The position numbers and the translations under genes were made by a program. This document shows positions 8,171-17,047 of a stretch of 47,230 nucleotides of DNA, in pieces (the stretch's first letter is position 1; each line of letters opens with the position of its first letter). The notes under the pieces were generated by a model. That model did not search any database, was not told the DNA's origin, and saw only the letters and a list, made by a program, of their open reading frames with translations. Source of the DNA: Burkholderiales bacterium (GTDB taxonomy: Bacteria; Pseudomonadota; Gammaproteobacteria; Burkholderiales; Casimicrobiaceae). The stretch spans positions 1 to 47,230 of the forward strand of contig JAICKU010000025.1 of the NCBI GenBank assembly GCA_025927765.1, written 5' to 3'.

Positions 8171-9467
8171 CGAGCAACTCTTCGAGCGCGCGCAACTGTT
8201 CATTCCCGCGGGCGTCAATTCGCCGGTGCGCGCGTTCCGCTCGGTCGGCGGTACGCCACGCTTCTTCGTGCGCGGCCACGGCGCGCGCCTCGTCGATGCG
8301 GATGGCAGGAGCTACATCGACTATGTCGGCTCGTGGGGCCCGGCGATCGCCGGTCACGCGCATCCGGACGTCGTGCGGGCGGTGCAGCAGACGGCGGCGC
8401 GCGGCCTGTCGTTCGGCGCGCCGACCGAGCTCGAGATCGAGCTCGCCGAACGGCTCGTGACGCTCGTGCCGAGCATCGAGCTCGTGCGCCTCGTGTCGTC
8501 GGGCACCGAGGCGACGATGTCCGCGCTGCGCCTCGCGCGCGGCTACACCGGGCGCGCCAAGATCATCAAGTTCGAAGGCTGCTATCACGGTCACGGCGAC
8601 AGCCTGCTCGTGAAGGCCGGTTCCGGCGCATTGACATTCGGCCAGCCGTCGTCGGCGGGCGTGCCCGCGGCGATCGCCAACGAAACGATCGTCGTCCCCT
8701 ACAACGACCTGCTGGCGGTCGAAGCGGCGTTCGCCGCCGAGCCCGACAAGATCGCCGGCGTGATCGTCGAGCCGATCGCGGGCAACATGAATCTCGTGCT
8801 GCCGAAGGCGGGGTTTCTCGAGGGCCTGCGTGCGTCGTGCGACCGCTACGGCGCGGTGCTGATCTTCGACGAAGTGATGACCGGCTTTCGCGTGCATCCA
8901 CAAGGTGCACAGGGTCTCTACGGCATCACGCCCGACCTCACGACGCTCGGCAAGGTGATCGGCGGCGGCATGCCGGTGGGCGCGTTCGGCGGGCGCCGCG
9001 AGATCATGAACAAGATCGCGCCGCTTGGTCCCGTGTATCAGGCGGGCACGCTGTCCGGTAATCCGGTCGCCGTGGCCGCGGGCCTTGCGACGCTCGCCCT
9101 CACGCGCGCCCCCGGCTTCTACGAGCAGCTTGCGCGCACGACGCGCGCGTTCACCGACGGCCTCGTCGCCGCCGCGGCGCGCCACCGCGTGCCGTTCGCC
9201 GCGCAGGCGGTCGGCGGCATGTTCGGCCTCTATTTCGCCAAGGCGCCGCCGCAGACGTACGACGAAGTGATGGCCTGCGACGTCGCGCGCTTCAATCGCT
9301 TCTTCCATGCGATGCTCGACGTCGGCATCTACCTCGCGCCCTCCGCGTACGAAGCAGGCTTCGTTTCGTCGGCGCACACCGACGCGGACATCGCGGAGAC
9401 GCTGGCGGCGGCCGAAGCCGCGTTTGCGAGGATCCAGGATTCGGGAGCGCGCATACATCCTCTATGA
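8157..9467 (+). CDS. hemL: Glutamate-1-semialdehyde 2,1-aminomutase
   Basis: A class III PLP enzyme that converts glutamate-1-semialdehyde to 5-aminolevulinate, the C5 route to heme. The 436-residue protein starts [20 protein letters not shown], and the PLP lysine is K266 in [30 protein letters not shown] carries the Asp that contacts the pyridine nitrogen. [19 protein letters not shown] and [10 protein letters not shown] are further hallmarks. The ATG at 8157 overlaps thiE. The neighbouring oxidase genes also need heme, but this gene order is standard in the lineage and need not imply co-regulation. Confidence 0.97.
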   Translation: MADRNEQLFERAQLFIPAGVNSPVRAFRSVGGTPRFFVRGHGARLVDADGRSYIDYVGSWGPAIAGHAHPDVVRAVQQTAARGLSFGAPTELEIELAERLVTLVPSIELVRLVSSGTEATMSALRLARGYTGRAKIIKFEGCYHGHGDSLLVKAGSGALTFGQPSSAGVPAAIANETIVVPYNDLLAVEAAFAAEPDKIAGVIVEPIAGNMNLVLPKAGFLEGLRASCDRYGAVLIFDEVMTGFRVHPQGAQGLYGITPDLTTLGKVIGGGMPVGAFGGRREIMNKIAPLGPVYQAGTLSGNPVAVAAGLATLALTRAPGFYEQLARTTRAFTDGLVAAAARHRVPFAAQAVGGMFGLYFAKAPPQTYDEVMACDVARFNRFFHAMLDVGIYLAPSAYEAGFVSSAHTDADIAETLAAAEAAFARIQDSGARIHPL

Positions 9468-9479
9468 CAATGGTATGAT

Positions 9480-9499
9480 GGCCGGCTTGTTTTCCGGCC
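9480..9499. promoter_or_regulatory. Hairpin between hemL and gspE
   Basis: GGCCGG (9480-9485) and CCGGCC (9494-9499) form a perfect 6-bp stem around an 8-base T-rich loop. A TATGAT hexamer (9474-9479) just before it resembles a -10 box, though no -35 match is visible. No T-run follows, so an intrinsic terminator is unlikely. It could be part of the gspE 5' leader. Confidence 0.35.
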
Positions 9500-9515
9500 C
9501 TCACCTCCGGCACCG

Positions 9516-11216
9516 TTGGACGCTCCTGCCCGCAAACGCCTCGGCGAAATCCTGATCGAGCGGGGCAAGCTCGACCCCGCGAACCTCGATCGCGCGCTGC
9601 GGCTGCAATCCGAAACCGGCGAACGGCTCGGCTCGCTGCTCGTGACCCTCGGCCTCTGCGCGCAGCGCGACGTTGCCGAGGCGCTCGCCTCGCAGCTCGC
9701 GCTGCCGCTCGTCGACGCCAACGGCTACCCTGAATTCCCGATTCTCGAGGAACGGGTGTCCGCGCGCTTTCTCCGCGAAGCGCGCGCGCTGCCCGTGCGC
9801 GAGGACGAGGCCGAGCTCGGCCTCGCGATGGCCGATCCCACCGACGCGTACACGATCGGCGCGTTCGAGATGGTCACCGGGCGCACCGTGCGCCCGATGG
9901 TCGCCATCCCGACCGACCTCGAAGCCGCGCTCGAGCGCCTGTACGGCGCCGGTCGGTCCGCGGTCGGGCAGCTGATCGGCGACGTCGAGACGCGCACCGA
10001 GGATCTCTCGTTCGACGCCGACGTCCAGCAGCTGAAGGACCTCGCATCGGAAGCGCCGGTGATCCGGCTCGTGTCGCTGCTCATCACCAACGCGCTCGAG
10101 ACGCGCGCGTCGGACATTCATATCGAGCCCTTCGAGAACCGGCTGATCGTGCGCTACCGCATCGACGGCGTGCTGCACGAAGTCGAATCGCCGCCGCGGC
10201 GCCTGTCCGCGGCGGTGATCTCGCGCATCAAGATCATGGCGAACCTCGACATCGCCGAGCGCCGCCTGCCGCAGGACGGCCGCATCCGCTTGCGTGTGCA
10301 AGGGAAGGAGATCGACCTGCGCGTGTCGACGGTGCCGACGATGCACGGCGAATCCGTCGTGATGCGGATCCTCGACAAGGGTGGCGTCGCGCTCGATTTC
10401 GGCAAGCTCGGCTTCGAGAACGATGCGCTGAAGGTCTTCCTCGACGTGCTGCTGCAGCCGCACGGCGTGCTGCTGGTGACGGGACCGACAGGGTCCGGCA
10501 AGACGACCACGCTTTACACGGCGCTCGACCGCCTGAACCAGCCCGACGTGAAGATCCTGACGGTCGAGGATCCGGTCGAGTACCAGATGGCGGGCATCAA
10601 CCAGATCCAGGTCAAGCCGCAGATCGACCTCACGTTCGCGAACGCATTGCGCTCGATCGTGCGGCAGGATCCCGACGTGATCATGATCGGCGAAATCCGC
10701 GACCTCGAGACGGCGCAGATCGCGGTGCAATCGGCGCTCACGGGCCACTTGGTGCTGTCGACCGTGCACACGAACGACGCGCCGTCGACGGTGAACCGCC
10801 TGCTCGACATGGGCGTCGAGGATTACCTCCTCACGTCGACGGTCATCGGCATCCTCGCGCAGCGCCTCGTGCGCAAGCTCTGCGAGCACTGCAAGGAAGC
10901 GTACGTCGCGCTGCCGGAGCTCGTCGAGGAGATGCGGCTTCGCAAGTTCTCCGACGCGCCCGACATCACGCTGTGGCACGCGAAGGGCTGCAGCCAGTGC
11001 GCGAACACCGGTTACACGGGACGCATCTGCATCACCGAGATCATGCCGATGACCGACGGCATCCGCAGCCTCGTCATGAAGCACGCCAACGCGGCGGATC
11101 TGCGCGCCGAAGCGATCCGTGCCGGCATGGTCACGATGTACGAAGACGGGTTGCGCAAGGCGGTCAAGGGCGTCACGACGTTCGAGGAAGTGCTTCGCGC
11201 CACGCGCGAGGACTGA
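9516..11216 (+). CDS. gspE: Type II secretion ATPase GspE
   Basis: The cytoplasmic ATPase that powers pseudopilus growth in the type II secretion system. In 566 residues it has an N-terminal MshEN-like domain (about 1-145), then the secretion ATPase core. Walker A is GPTGSGKT (323-330), the Asp-box region includes ILTVEDPVEYQ, Walker B is DVIMIGEIRD (387-396), and the His-box lies in STVHTND. A CxxC...CxxC zinc loop is formed by C456/C459 and C492/C495. No ATG fits, and a TTG at 9516 gives the expected start DAPARKRLGEILIERGKL. It is the first gene of the gsp operon; gspF follows after 19 bp. Confidence 0.96.
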   Translation: MDAPARKRLGEILIERGKLDPANLDRALRLQSETGERLGSLLVTLGLCAQRDVAEALASQLALPLVDANGYPEFPILEERVSARFLREARALPVREDEAELGLAMADPTDAYTIGAFEMVTGRTVRPMVAIPTDLEAALERLYGAGRSAVGQLIGDVETRTEDLSFDADVQQLKDLASEAPVIRLVSLLITNALETRASDIHIEPFENRLIVRYRIDGVLHEVESPPRRLSAAVISRIKIMANLDIAERRLPQDGRIRLRVQGKEIDLRVSTVPTMHGESVVMRILDKGGVALDFGKLGFENDALKVFLDVLLQPHGVLLVTGPTGSGKTTTLYTALDRLNQPDVKILTVEDPVEYQMAGINQIQVKPQIDLTFANALRSIVRQDPDVIMIGEIRDLETAQIAVQSALTGHLVLSTVHTNDAPSTVNRLLDMGVEDYLLTSTVIGILAQRLVRKLCEHCKEAYVALPELVEEMRLRKFSDAPDITLWHAKGCSQCANTGYTGRICITEIMPMTDGIRSLVMKHANAADLRAEAIRAGMVTMYEDGLRKAVKGVTTFEEVLRATRED

Positions 11217-11235
11217 TCCTCCGGAGCAGTCACCG

Positions 11236-12468
11236 ATGCCGCTTTACAGTTATCGCGCGGTCAGCAGCGCCGGCGACGTGTCGACCGGCGAGCTCGAGGC
11301 CGCGAACGAAACCGAGATCGTCGACCGCCTGCGCGACCAGGGCCTGCTGCCGATGCAGATCGCGCAGTCGCTCGGCGTCGCCACCGGCGCCGCCGCGCCA
11401 TCGACGCCGCGACAGAGCCTGTTCGCTCCGCGCCGCGTCACCCGCGACAACGTGCTGTCGATCACGCGCGATCTCGCGACGCTGCTTCGCGCGGGCCTGA
11501 CGCTCGACCGCGCGCTCGAGCTCGAGATCAGTCTCGCGACGTCGCTGCCCGTGGCGGTGATGCTGCAGGGCATCCGCGACGAGGTGCGCGGCGGCAAGTC
11601 CCTGTCGCAGGCACTCGACGCGCGCCGCGACGTGTTCTCGCGCTTCTACGTGAACATCGTGCGCGCCGGCGAGGCGGGCGGCGCGCTCGGCACGGTGCTG
11701 ACGCGCCTGTCGGAGACGATGGAGCGCACCAAGGAGCTGCGCGACTCGGTGCGCTCGGCGCTGATCTACCCGACGATCCTGATCTTCGTCGCCGTCGCGT
11801 CGATCATGATCCTGCTCGTGTTCGTCGTGCCGCAGTTCCAGACGACGTTCGCGCAGGCGGGCAAGGCGCTGCCGATCCCGACGCAGGTCGTGATCGTCGT
11901 GGGCACGTTCCTGCGCGACTGGTGGTGGGCGGCGATTCCCGCCGTGGTGCTCGCCGTCGCGTGGTTTCGCCGTCGTGGACGCAATCCCGCCGTGCGTCGC
12001 GTACGCGACGCGCGGCTGCTGCGTACGCCGCTCCTCGGCGACCTGATCGCGAAGATCGAAATCGCCCGTTTCGCGCGCACGTTGTCGACGCTGCTCGCGA
12101 ACGGCGTCACGCTGCTCGGCGCGCTCGCCATCGTGAAGGAAACGATGGGCAACGTCGTGCTCGCGAGCGGCTTCGACGGCGTGATCGCGAAGCTCCGCGA
12201 AGGCAAGGGCTTTGGCCGGCCGATGGCCGAGACCGGGCTCTACCCGCGCCTCGCGACGCAGATGATCCTCGTGGGCGAAGAAAGCGGCCGCCTCGAGGAG
12301 ATGCTGACGCGCGTCGCCGACGTGTACGACCGCGAGGTCGCCACCGGCATCAAGCGCTTTCTCGCCGTGCTCGAGCCCGTGCTGATCCTGAGCCTGGCCG
12401 TGCTGGTGGGCGGCATCGTGTTCTCGATCCTGCTCGGCGTGATGGGCATGAGCGAACTCGTCGTTTGA
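11236..12468 (+). CDS. gspF: Type II secretion inner-membrane platform protein GspF
   Basis: A 410-residue polytopic protein that links the ATPase to pseudopilin assembly. It has two repeated T2SSF domains (about residues 70-195 and 275-395), each starting near a cytoplasmic RDLATLLRAGLTLDRALE-like or ARTLSTLLANGVTLLGAL-like helix. Three hydrophobic helices are evident, at about 176-200, 228-246 and 380-405. Conserved features include the opening PLYSYRAVSSAGDVSTGEL and GEESGRLEEML. The ATG at 11236 fits the family start and is preceded by a CCGGAGCAG ribosome binding region. Confidence 0.96.
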   Translation: MPLYSYRAVSSAGDVSTGELEAANETEIVDRLRDQGLLPMQIAQSLGVATGAAAPSTPRQSLFAPRRVTRDNVLSITRDLATLLRAGLTLDRALELEISLATSLPVAVMLQGIRDEVRGGKSLSQALDARRDVFSRFYVNIVRAGEAGGALGTVLTRLSETMERTKELRDSVRSALIYPTILIFVAVASIMILLVFVVPQFQTTFAQAGKALPIPTQVVIVVGTFLRDWWWAAIPAVVLAVAWFRRRGRNPAVRRVRDARLLRTPLLGDLIAKIEIARFARTLSTLLANGVTLLGALAIVKETMGNVVLASGFDGVIAKLREGKGFGRPMAETGLYPRLATQMILVGEESGRLEEMLTRVADVYDREVATGIKRFLAVLEPVLILSLAVLVGGIVFSILLGVMGMSELVV

Positions 12469-12493
12469 ACCCTGTCTAAACAAGCCGTTTTGC

Positions 12494-12515
12494 GCGCGCC
12501 GAATGCGGGGCGCGC
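12494..12515 (+). promoter_or_regulatory. GC-rich hairpin in the gspF-gspG gap
   Basis: GCGCGCC (12494-12500) and GGCGCGC (12509-12515) form a perfect 7-bp stem with an 8-base loop. This is one of the few real gaps in the operon and lies before the major pseudopilin gene. There is no T-run, so RNA stabilisation or processing is more likely than termination. Function is inferred. Confidence 0.45.
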
Positions 12516-12531
12516 CCGAAGGAACGAAATC

Positions 12532-12978
12532 ATGTTGAAGGAACCCCGTTCGTTGCGCGCGCGTGCACGCCATGCCGGCATGACGCTGATCGAAATCCTC
12601 GTCGTGCTGACGCTGATCGGCGTCGTGCTCGGCATCGTCGGCAGCAACTATCTCGGCAAGAGCGAGCAGGCGAAGGCCAAGGCCGCGAAGATCGAGATCG
12701 ACCAGATCGGCCAGTCGCTCGATCTCTTCAAGCTCGAGCTCGGCCGCTATCCCACCACGCAGGAAGGCCTGCAGGCGCTCGTGGCCGCGCCGCCGGGGCT
12801 GTCGAACTGGGCCGGTCCGTACTGGAAGAAATCCACGTCGCCGAAGGACCCCTGGGGCCACGACTACAAGTACGCGTCGCCCGGCTCGCACGGCGCCTAC
12901 GACATCATCTCGCTCGGCGCCGACGGCGTCGAAGGGGGCGAGGGGGCGAACAAGGACATCACGAATTGGGATCAGTGA
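12532..12978 (+). CDS. gspG: Major pseudopilin GspG
   Basis: The main subunit of the type II pseudopilus. The 148-residue prepilin has a 16-residue basic leader ending in the cleavage site G|MTLIEILVVLTLIGVV; after PilD-type cleavage the Met is N-methylated and the Glu at +5 aids assembly. The C-terminal half carries GspG signatures: GRYPTTQEGLQALV, WAGPYWKK, PKDPWGHDYKYASPG and the calcium-site loop LGADGVEGGEGANKDI. The ATG at 12532 follows a GAAGGA ribosome binding site. Its TGA overlaps the GTG of gspH (GTGA). Confidence 0.97.
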   Translation: MLKEPRSLRARARHAGMTLIEILVVLTLIGVVLGIVGSNYLGKSEQAKAKAAKIEIDQIGQSLDLFKLELGRYPTTQEGLQALVAAPPGLSNWAGPYWKKSTSPKDPWGHDYKYASPGSHGAYDIISLGADGVEGGEGANKDITNWDQ

Positions 12979-13421
12979 GCATTCGCTCACTTCGAGGAGT
13001 CACGCTCCTCGAGCTCCTGATCGTCCTCGCCATCATGGCGATCGTCGCGGGCTTCGTCATGCCGATGTTCGGCGGCCCGATCTCGACGTCCGAGCTGCGC
13101 GCCTCGGCGCGCGAGCTCGCGGCCGGATTGCGGCTCGCGCAGAGCGAAGCGGTGTCGCAGCGGCGCGAATCGTTCCTCGTGCTCGACGTCGCCGGCAAGC
13201 GCTTCAAGGTCGGCAACGACCCGCGCGAGCACAAGCTGCCCGACAAGGCGGAGCTGAAGCTTTTCACCGCGCAGAACGACCTCGTGAACGAGCGGGTAGG
13301 CGCGATCCGCTTCTACCCCGACGGCGGCAGCAACGGCGGCCGCATCACGATCGGTTCGGGCGAGCGCAAGTTCGACGTCGACGTCGACTGGCTGACGGGT
13401 CGCGTCGCAATCCTCGATTGA
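12975..13421 (+). CDS. gspH: Minor pseudopilin GspH
   Basis: A 148-residue prepilin-like protein of the pseudopilus tip complex. A very short leader (MSIRSLRG) precedes the conserved helix VTLLELLIVLAIMAIVAGFV with the +5 Glu. Downstream, ASARELAAGLRLAQSEAVSQR is the GspH/FimT signature, and the end SGERKFDVDVDWLTGRV fits the family. A GTG at 12975, overlapping the gspG stop, gives the usual length; a TTG at 12966 is an alternative. The stop overlaps the TTG of the next gene (TTGA). Confidence 0.93.
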   Translation: MSIRSLRGVTLLELLIVLAIMAIVAGFVMPMFGGPISTSELRASARELAAGLRLAQSEAVSQRRESFLVLDVAGKRFKVGNDPREHKLPDKAELKLFTAQNDLVNERVGAIRFYPDGGSNGGRITIGSGERKFDVDVDWLTGRVAILD

Positions 13422-13861
13422 AGGCATTGAAGTCCAGCATCACCCGGCATCGCGCGCGCGGATTCTCCGTGCTGGAAGTCCTCGTCGCGTTCATCATCGT
13501 CGCGCTCGTCGTTACGGCGCTCTTCCGCCTCTTCGGCGGCGCGCTCGGCAACGCGGCGGCCGCCGAGGACTGGACGCGCGCGCTGCTCGTCGCGCAAAGC
13601 CGGCTGGCGCTCGCAGCCTCGGCGGTGCCTCTGAAGGAGACGAACGACGCGGGAAGCGATGCGAGCGGCAGGATCCAATGGCGTACGAGCGTGGCGCCCT
13701 ACGTGCCGCCCGACGTCAATCCGGACCTCGAGCGTGCGTCGGAAGCGATGACTACGCGCCTTTATCGCGTGAGCGTCGACGTCACCTTCGCCGCCGACAA
13801 CGGGCGCGAGAAGCAGCTGTCGCTGTCGACCGTGAAGCTCGGCGAACGGAATCCGCAGTGA
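13418..13861 (+). CDS. gspI: Minor pseudopilin GspI
   Basis: A 147-residue prepilin-like protein. Its leader ends in RARG, followed by FSVLEVLVAFIIVALVVTALF, with the +5 Glu and the VLEVLVA pattern typical of GspI. GspI nucleates the tip complex with GspJ and GspK. The only sensible start is a TTG at 13418 overlapping the gspH stop (TTGA); the frame has no ATG before the leader. Its TGA in turn overlaps the gspJ GTG. The rest of the protein is weakly conserved, as usual in this family. Confidence 0.9.
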   Translation: MKALKSSITRHRARGFSVLEVLVAFIIVALVVTALFRLFGGALGNAAAAEDWTRALLVAQSRLALAASAVPLKETNDAGSDASGRIQWRTSVAPYVPPDVNPDLERASEAMTTRLYRVSVDVTFAADNGREKQLSLSTVKLGERNPQ

Positions 13862-14544
13862 ATCGTCCTCGCCCCGCACTCGCACAACGCGGCTTCACGC
13901 TCCTCGAGCTGATCGTCGCGCTCGTGCTGCTCGGCCTGCTGTCCGCCGTGCTGTTCGGCTCGGTGCGGCTCGCCGGCCAGAGCACGGACCGCGGCGAAGC
14001 CGCCGTGGAAGCGGCCGCGAACATGCGGCTCGCGCAGCAGTTCCTGCGCACGAACCTCGAGGCGCAGCATCCGCTGCGCATGCGCAAGATGGTCGACTGG
14101 CCGCTGCTCTTCGCCGGCACGCGCGACGAATTGCGCTACGCGTCCAACCTTCCTGCCCGCGTGGCGGGCGGCGGCGTCTGGTTCTATCGCCTGGTCGTGC
14201 TTACGAGCGATGCGCGCTCGCCGCTCGTGCTCGAGCGCATGATTCCCGACCTTGCCGCCGACGCGTTCCCCGATTTCACCAATGCCGAGCGCTCGGTGCT
14301 CGCCGACGACATCGCATCGCTGCAGATCGGCTATTTCGGCCGCGACCCCGATGCGGCACCTACGGTCGAGCCTACGTGGCGCGACACGTGGGACGACACG
14401 CAGCGCCTGCCGCTGCTGATCCGCGTGGACGTCACGCCGAAGCGCGGCGCGCCGTGGCCCACGCTGTACGTCGCGCCGCGCGAATCACCCGAGGCGGGAT
14501 GCCGCGCGTGGGACGTCGCGCGGGAACGATGCGCGGCCGTATGA
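13858..14544 (+). CDS. gspJ: Minor pseudopilin GspJ
   Basis: A 228-residue prepilin-like tip protein. The leader NRPRPALAQRG is followed by FTLLELIVALVLLGLLSAVLF. The size and the position between gspI and gspK fit GspJ, the largest of the I/J/H set. A GTG at 13858 overlaps the gspI stop (GTGA) and places the leader correctly. The gene ends in an ATGA overlap with gspK. The C-terminal half has no motif I can name. Confidence 0.9.
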   Translation: MNRPRPALAQRGFTLLELIVALVLLGLLSAVLFGSVRLAGQSTDRGEAAVEAAANMRLAQQFLRTNLEAQHPLRMRKMVDWPLLFAGTRDELRYASNLPARVAGGGVWFYRLVVLTSDARSPLVLERMIPDLAADAFPDFTNAERSVLADDIASLQIGYFGRDPDAAPTVEPTWRDTWDDTQRLPLLIRVDVTPKRGAPWPTLYVAPRESPEAGCRAWDVARERCAAV

Positions 14545-15488
14545 GCACCCGGCGCCTCGGTATGAACTCGCATCGCGCCCAATCCGGGATCGCGATCGTG
14601 CTCGCGCTGTGGCTCACGGTGCTGCTGACCGTGCTTGCGAGTGGCTTCGCGTTCAGCATGCGCAGCGAGGCGCTCGCCACGCGTAACGCGATGTCGATGG
14701 CGAAGGCGCGTGCGGCAGCCGATGGCGCGGTCGAGCGCACCGCGTACGAACTGATGCGCCCGCGCGTGACCGACGCGTGGAACTTCGACGGCCAGGTGCA
14801 TCGCTGGCAGGAGGGGGGGGCGTCGATCGCCGTCACCGCCGTCGACGAAGCTGCGCTGATCGACGTCAACGCAGCACCCGACCCGCTGCTGAAGAACCTG
14901 CTCATGGTCGTCGGGGGCGTCGACGATCAAGCGGCGAGCGCGCTCGTCGACGCGATGGCGGACTGGCGCGATCCCGACGACCTGCGCCGGCCGAATGGCG
15001 CCGAAGCGCCCGAGTACGAAGCCGCGCATCTCAAGTACAAGCCGGCGAACGCGCCGTTCGAGACGATCGGCGAAGTCGCCCGCGTGCTCGGCATGACCGC
15101 CACCGTGTATGCGCGGATCGCCCCCTACATCACCGTTTATTCGCGCCAGCCGGGCATCGACCCGACCACCGCGAGCCGAACGGTGTTGCTGGCGCTGCCG
15201 AATGCGACGCCGGAAGCGGTCGACGCCTACGTCGACGCCCGCGCGCAGGCGCTCGCCAATCGCCTGCCCGTTCCCCCGTTTCCGCCCGCGCAGGCATTCA
15301 TCAGCGGACCGATTCCCGTCTGGCGCATCCGCGCCGAGGCGACGCTCCCCGATGGTGTAACCTTCGTCCGCGAAGCCGTGCTGCGTCCGTCACCCGACGC
15401 CAAGCGGCCGCTGATCGCGCTCGCCTGGCTCGAGCCGTCTCGATCCGCGGCGCAACCCTCCCAGACCCAGGCTCAAGACGTTCGTTGA
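14541..15488 (+). CDS. gspK: Type II secretion tip pseudopilin GspK
   Basis: A 315-residue minor pseudopilin that caps the tip. After a short leader it has the helix SGIAIVLALWLTVLLTVLASGFAF. GspK characteristically lacks the +5 Glu, and none is seen here. Later segments DEAALIDVNAAPDPLLKNLL and DAMADWRDPDDLRRPNGAE are typical, as is APFETIGEVARVLGM. The ATG at 14541 overlaps gspJ by 4 bp. A run of eight G at 14813-14820 lies within the gene; the frame is intact through it. The stop overlaps the gspL start by one base (TGATG). Confidence 0.93.
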   Translation: MSTRRLGMNSHRAQSGIAIVLALWLTVLLTVLASGFAFSMRSEALATRNAMSMAKARAAADGAVERTAYELMRPRVTDAWNFDGQVHRWQEGGASIAVTAVDEAALIDVNAAPDPLLKNLLMVVGGVDDQAASALVDAMADWRDPDDLRRPNGAEAPEYEAAHLKYKPANAPFETIGEVARVLGMTATVYARIAPYITVYSRQPGIDPTTASRTVLLALPNATPEAVDAYVDARAQALANRLPVPPFPPAQAFISGPIPVWRIRAEATLPDGVTFVREAVLRPSPDAKRPLIALAWLEPSRSAAQPSQTQAQDVR

Positions 15489-17047
15489 TGGCCGTCATCG
15501 CCGACCAGACCCCGTTCAAGTCCCCGTCCACCACGAAGAGCGTCGCGCGACGCCTCGGCCTCATCGGCTTCTTCGGGTGGTGGAGGCGAGAACTGTCGGC
15601 CGCCATGCCGGCAACGCTTCGCGCGTTCTCCGAGCGTCGTCGTGCGCGGCCCGTGCTTGCGTTCGACGGCAGCATGGCCACGCTGTGGCGGCCTACCGAG
15701 GCGAGCGGTGGTGTCGCGATGGCCGAATCGGCGCGCATTCCACTCGACGGCGAAGCGTCGGTCGTCGCGTCCGCGGGACGCGCCGCACTCGCGCCGCTGC
15801 TGGCAGCCGGGCGTACGCCGCAGGTGGTCGTGGCGCTGTCGCCGCGCGCGGCGCTGCGCAAGTCGCTCACGCTGCCCACGGCGATCGAGGATCACCTGCG
15901 ACAGGCGCTCGCCTACGATCTCGACCGCCACACGCCGTTCAAGCCCGACGAGTTGTATTTCGACGCGGTCGTCGTCGACCGCGATCCGACGCGCAACACG
16001 CTGCGCGTCGACCTCGCGGCGGCGCGGCGCACGCTCGTCGACGAGGTCGTGCGCCAGGCCGAAAGCTTCGGCGCGCGCGTGGTGGCGGTCACCATCGATC
16101 CCCCGCGCACCGCGTTCGCGTCGCCGATCGACCTGCTGCCCGAGGATCGGCGCCTGCCGTCGCTGCGCAACGCGCGCTGGCATCTGCTGCTGCCGGCGGT
16201 GGCGCTCGCGTTCGGCGTGATTGCCGCACTCGCGCTGCCGGTGTGGCAGAAGCGCGAGGAAGCGATCGCGCTGACGCAGGCGAGCGACGAGGCGCGTCAG
16301 CGCGCGCAGGTGTCCGACGCATTGCGCACGCAACTCGATCGGCGCATCAACGACTACAACTTCGCGCTCGAGCGCAAGTACGGCTACCCGAGCGCGCTGC
16401 AGGTGCTCGACGACGTCACGCGCATCCTGCCCGACGACACCTGGCTGACGCAGCTCGAGCTGCACACCACGCGCAGCGGAAAGGACGTGCAGCGCGAGCT
16501 GTCGCTGCGCGGCGAATCGGCGAACGCCGGGCGCCTCGTGTCGCTGCTCGAGGATTCGAAGCTGTTCACGCAGTCGGCGCCGCGCTCGCCGACGACGAAG
16601 ATCCAGCCCGGCCCCGGCGAGATCTTCGATGTTTCCACGCACGTGAAGCCGCTGCCGCCACCGACGGCGCTGCCGCTCGAGATGACGCCGCCGCACGCCC
16701 CGCCGGTGCCGCCGCGTGCGCCCGCGACGCCGGCCGCCAACGCGGCGACGCCCGCGACACCCGGCGCCCAGGCTGCACCAAACGCGCCGCCAGCCGCTGC
16801 GAATCCTGCAGCGGCCGCGCCCGCCAAGTCGGCGGCGCCGGCTGGGAACGCGGCTGCACCCGCCGTCAGCGCGAGCGCGCAGGCCGCCTCCGGTGTGACC
16901 GCCCCGGCCGCACCCGCCGGCGCTGCGTCCGTCCAGAAGCGCGCGCCCTCGACGGCGCCCGGCACCGCGGGCGCCACGCACGCGCCGGCCCCCGCAAACC
17001 CCAGCGCAGCGCCTGCGGCGCCCGAAACCGAGGAGGCCGGAGGATGA
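15488..17047 (+). CDS. gspL: Type II secretion GspL/PilN-type assembly platform protein
   Basis: A 519-residue bitopic protein that couples GspE to the inner-membrane platform. The N-terminal cytoplasmic part (to about residue 235) is GspL/PilM-like, the single helix is near residues 238-256 (LLLPAVALAFGVIAALALPVW), and a PilN-like periplasmic domain follows to about residue 395. An Ala/Pro-rich, low-complexity tail of some 120 residues ends the protein, unusual for GspL, and may be a spacer across the periplasm. It lies between gspK and gspM with 1-bp and 4-bp overlaps. Assignment rests on operon position plus the PilN-like pattern. Confidence 0.85.
   Translation: MAVIADQTPFKSPSTTKSVARRLGLIGFFGWWRRELSAAMPATLRAFSERRRARPVLAFDGSMATLWRPTEASGGVAMAESARIPLDGEASVVASAGRAALAPLLAAGRTPQVVVALSPRAALRKSLTLPTAIEDHLRQALAYDLDRHTPFKPDELYFDAVVVDRDPTRNTLRVDLAAARRTLVDEVVRQAESFGARVVAVTIDPPRTAFASPIDLLPEDRRLPSLRNARWHLLLPAVALAFGVIAALALPVWQKREEAIALTQASDEARQRAQVSDALRTQLDRRINDYNFALERKYGYPSALQVLDDVTRILPDDTWLTQLELHTTRSGKDVQRELSLRGESANAGRLVSLLEDSKLFTQSAPRSPTTKIQPGPGEIFDVSTHVKPLPPPTALPLEMTPPHAPPVPPRAPATPAANAATPATPGAQAAPNAPPAAANPAAAAPAKSAAPAGNAAAPAVSASAQAASGVTAPAAPAGAASVQKRAPSTAPGTAGATHAPAPANPSAAPAAPETEEAGG

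Noticed and set aside
9501-11084. Long minus-strand open frame opposite gspE
   Set aside because: Antisense shadow typical of high-GC DNA, made mostly of Arg, Asp, His and Ala with no motif, while the plus strand encodes GspE with all its catalytic motifs.
11230-12990. 586-residue minus-strand frame opposite gspF-gspG
   Set aside because: Composition is Arg/Glu/His-rich and lacks any domain; it spans two real genes and their gap.
16680-17047. Repeat-rich DNA at the end of gspL as a CRISPR or satellite
   Set aside because: It is low-complexity Ala/Pro coding sequence without regular repeat units or spacers.
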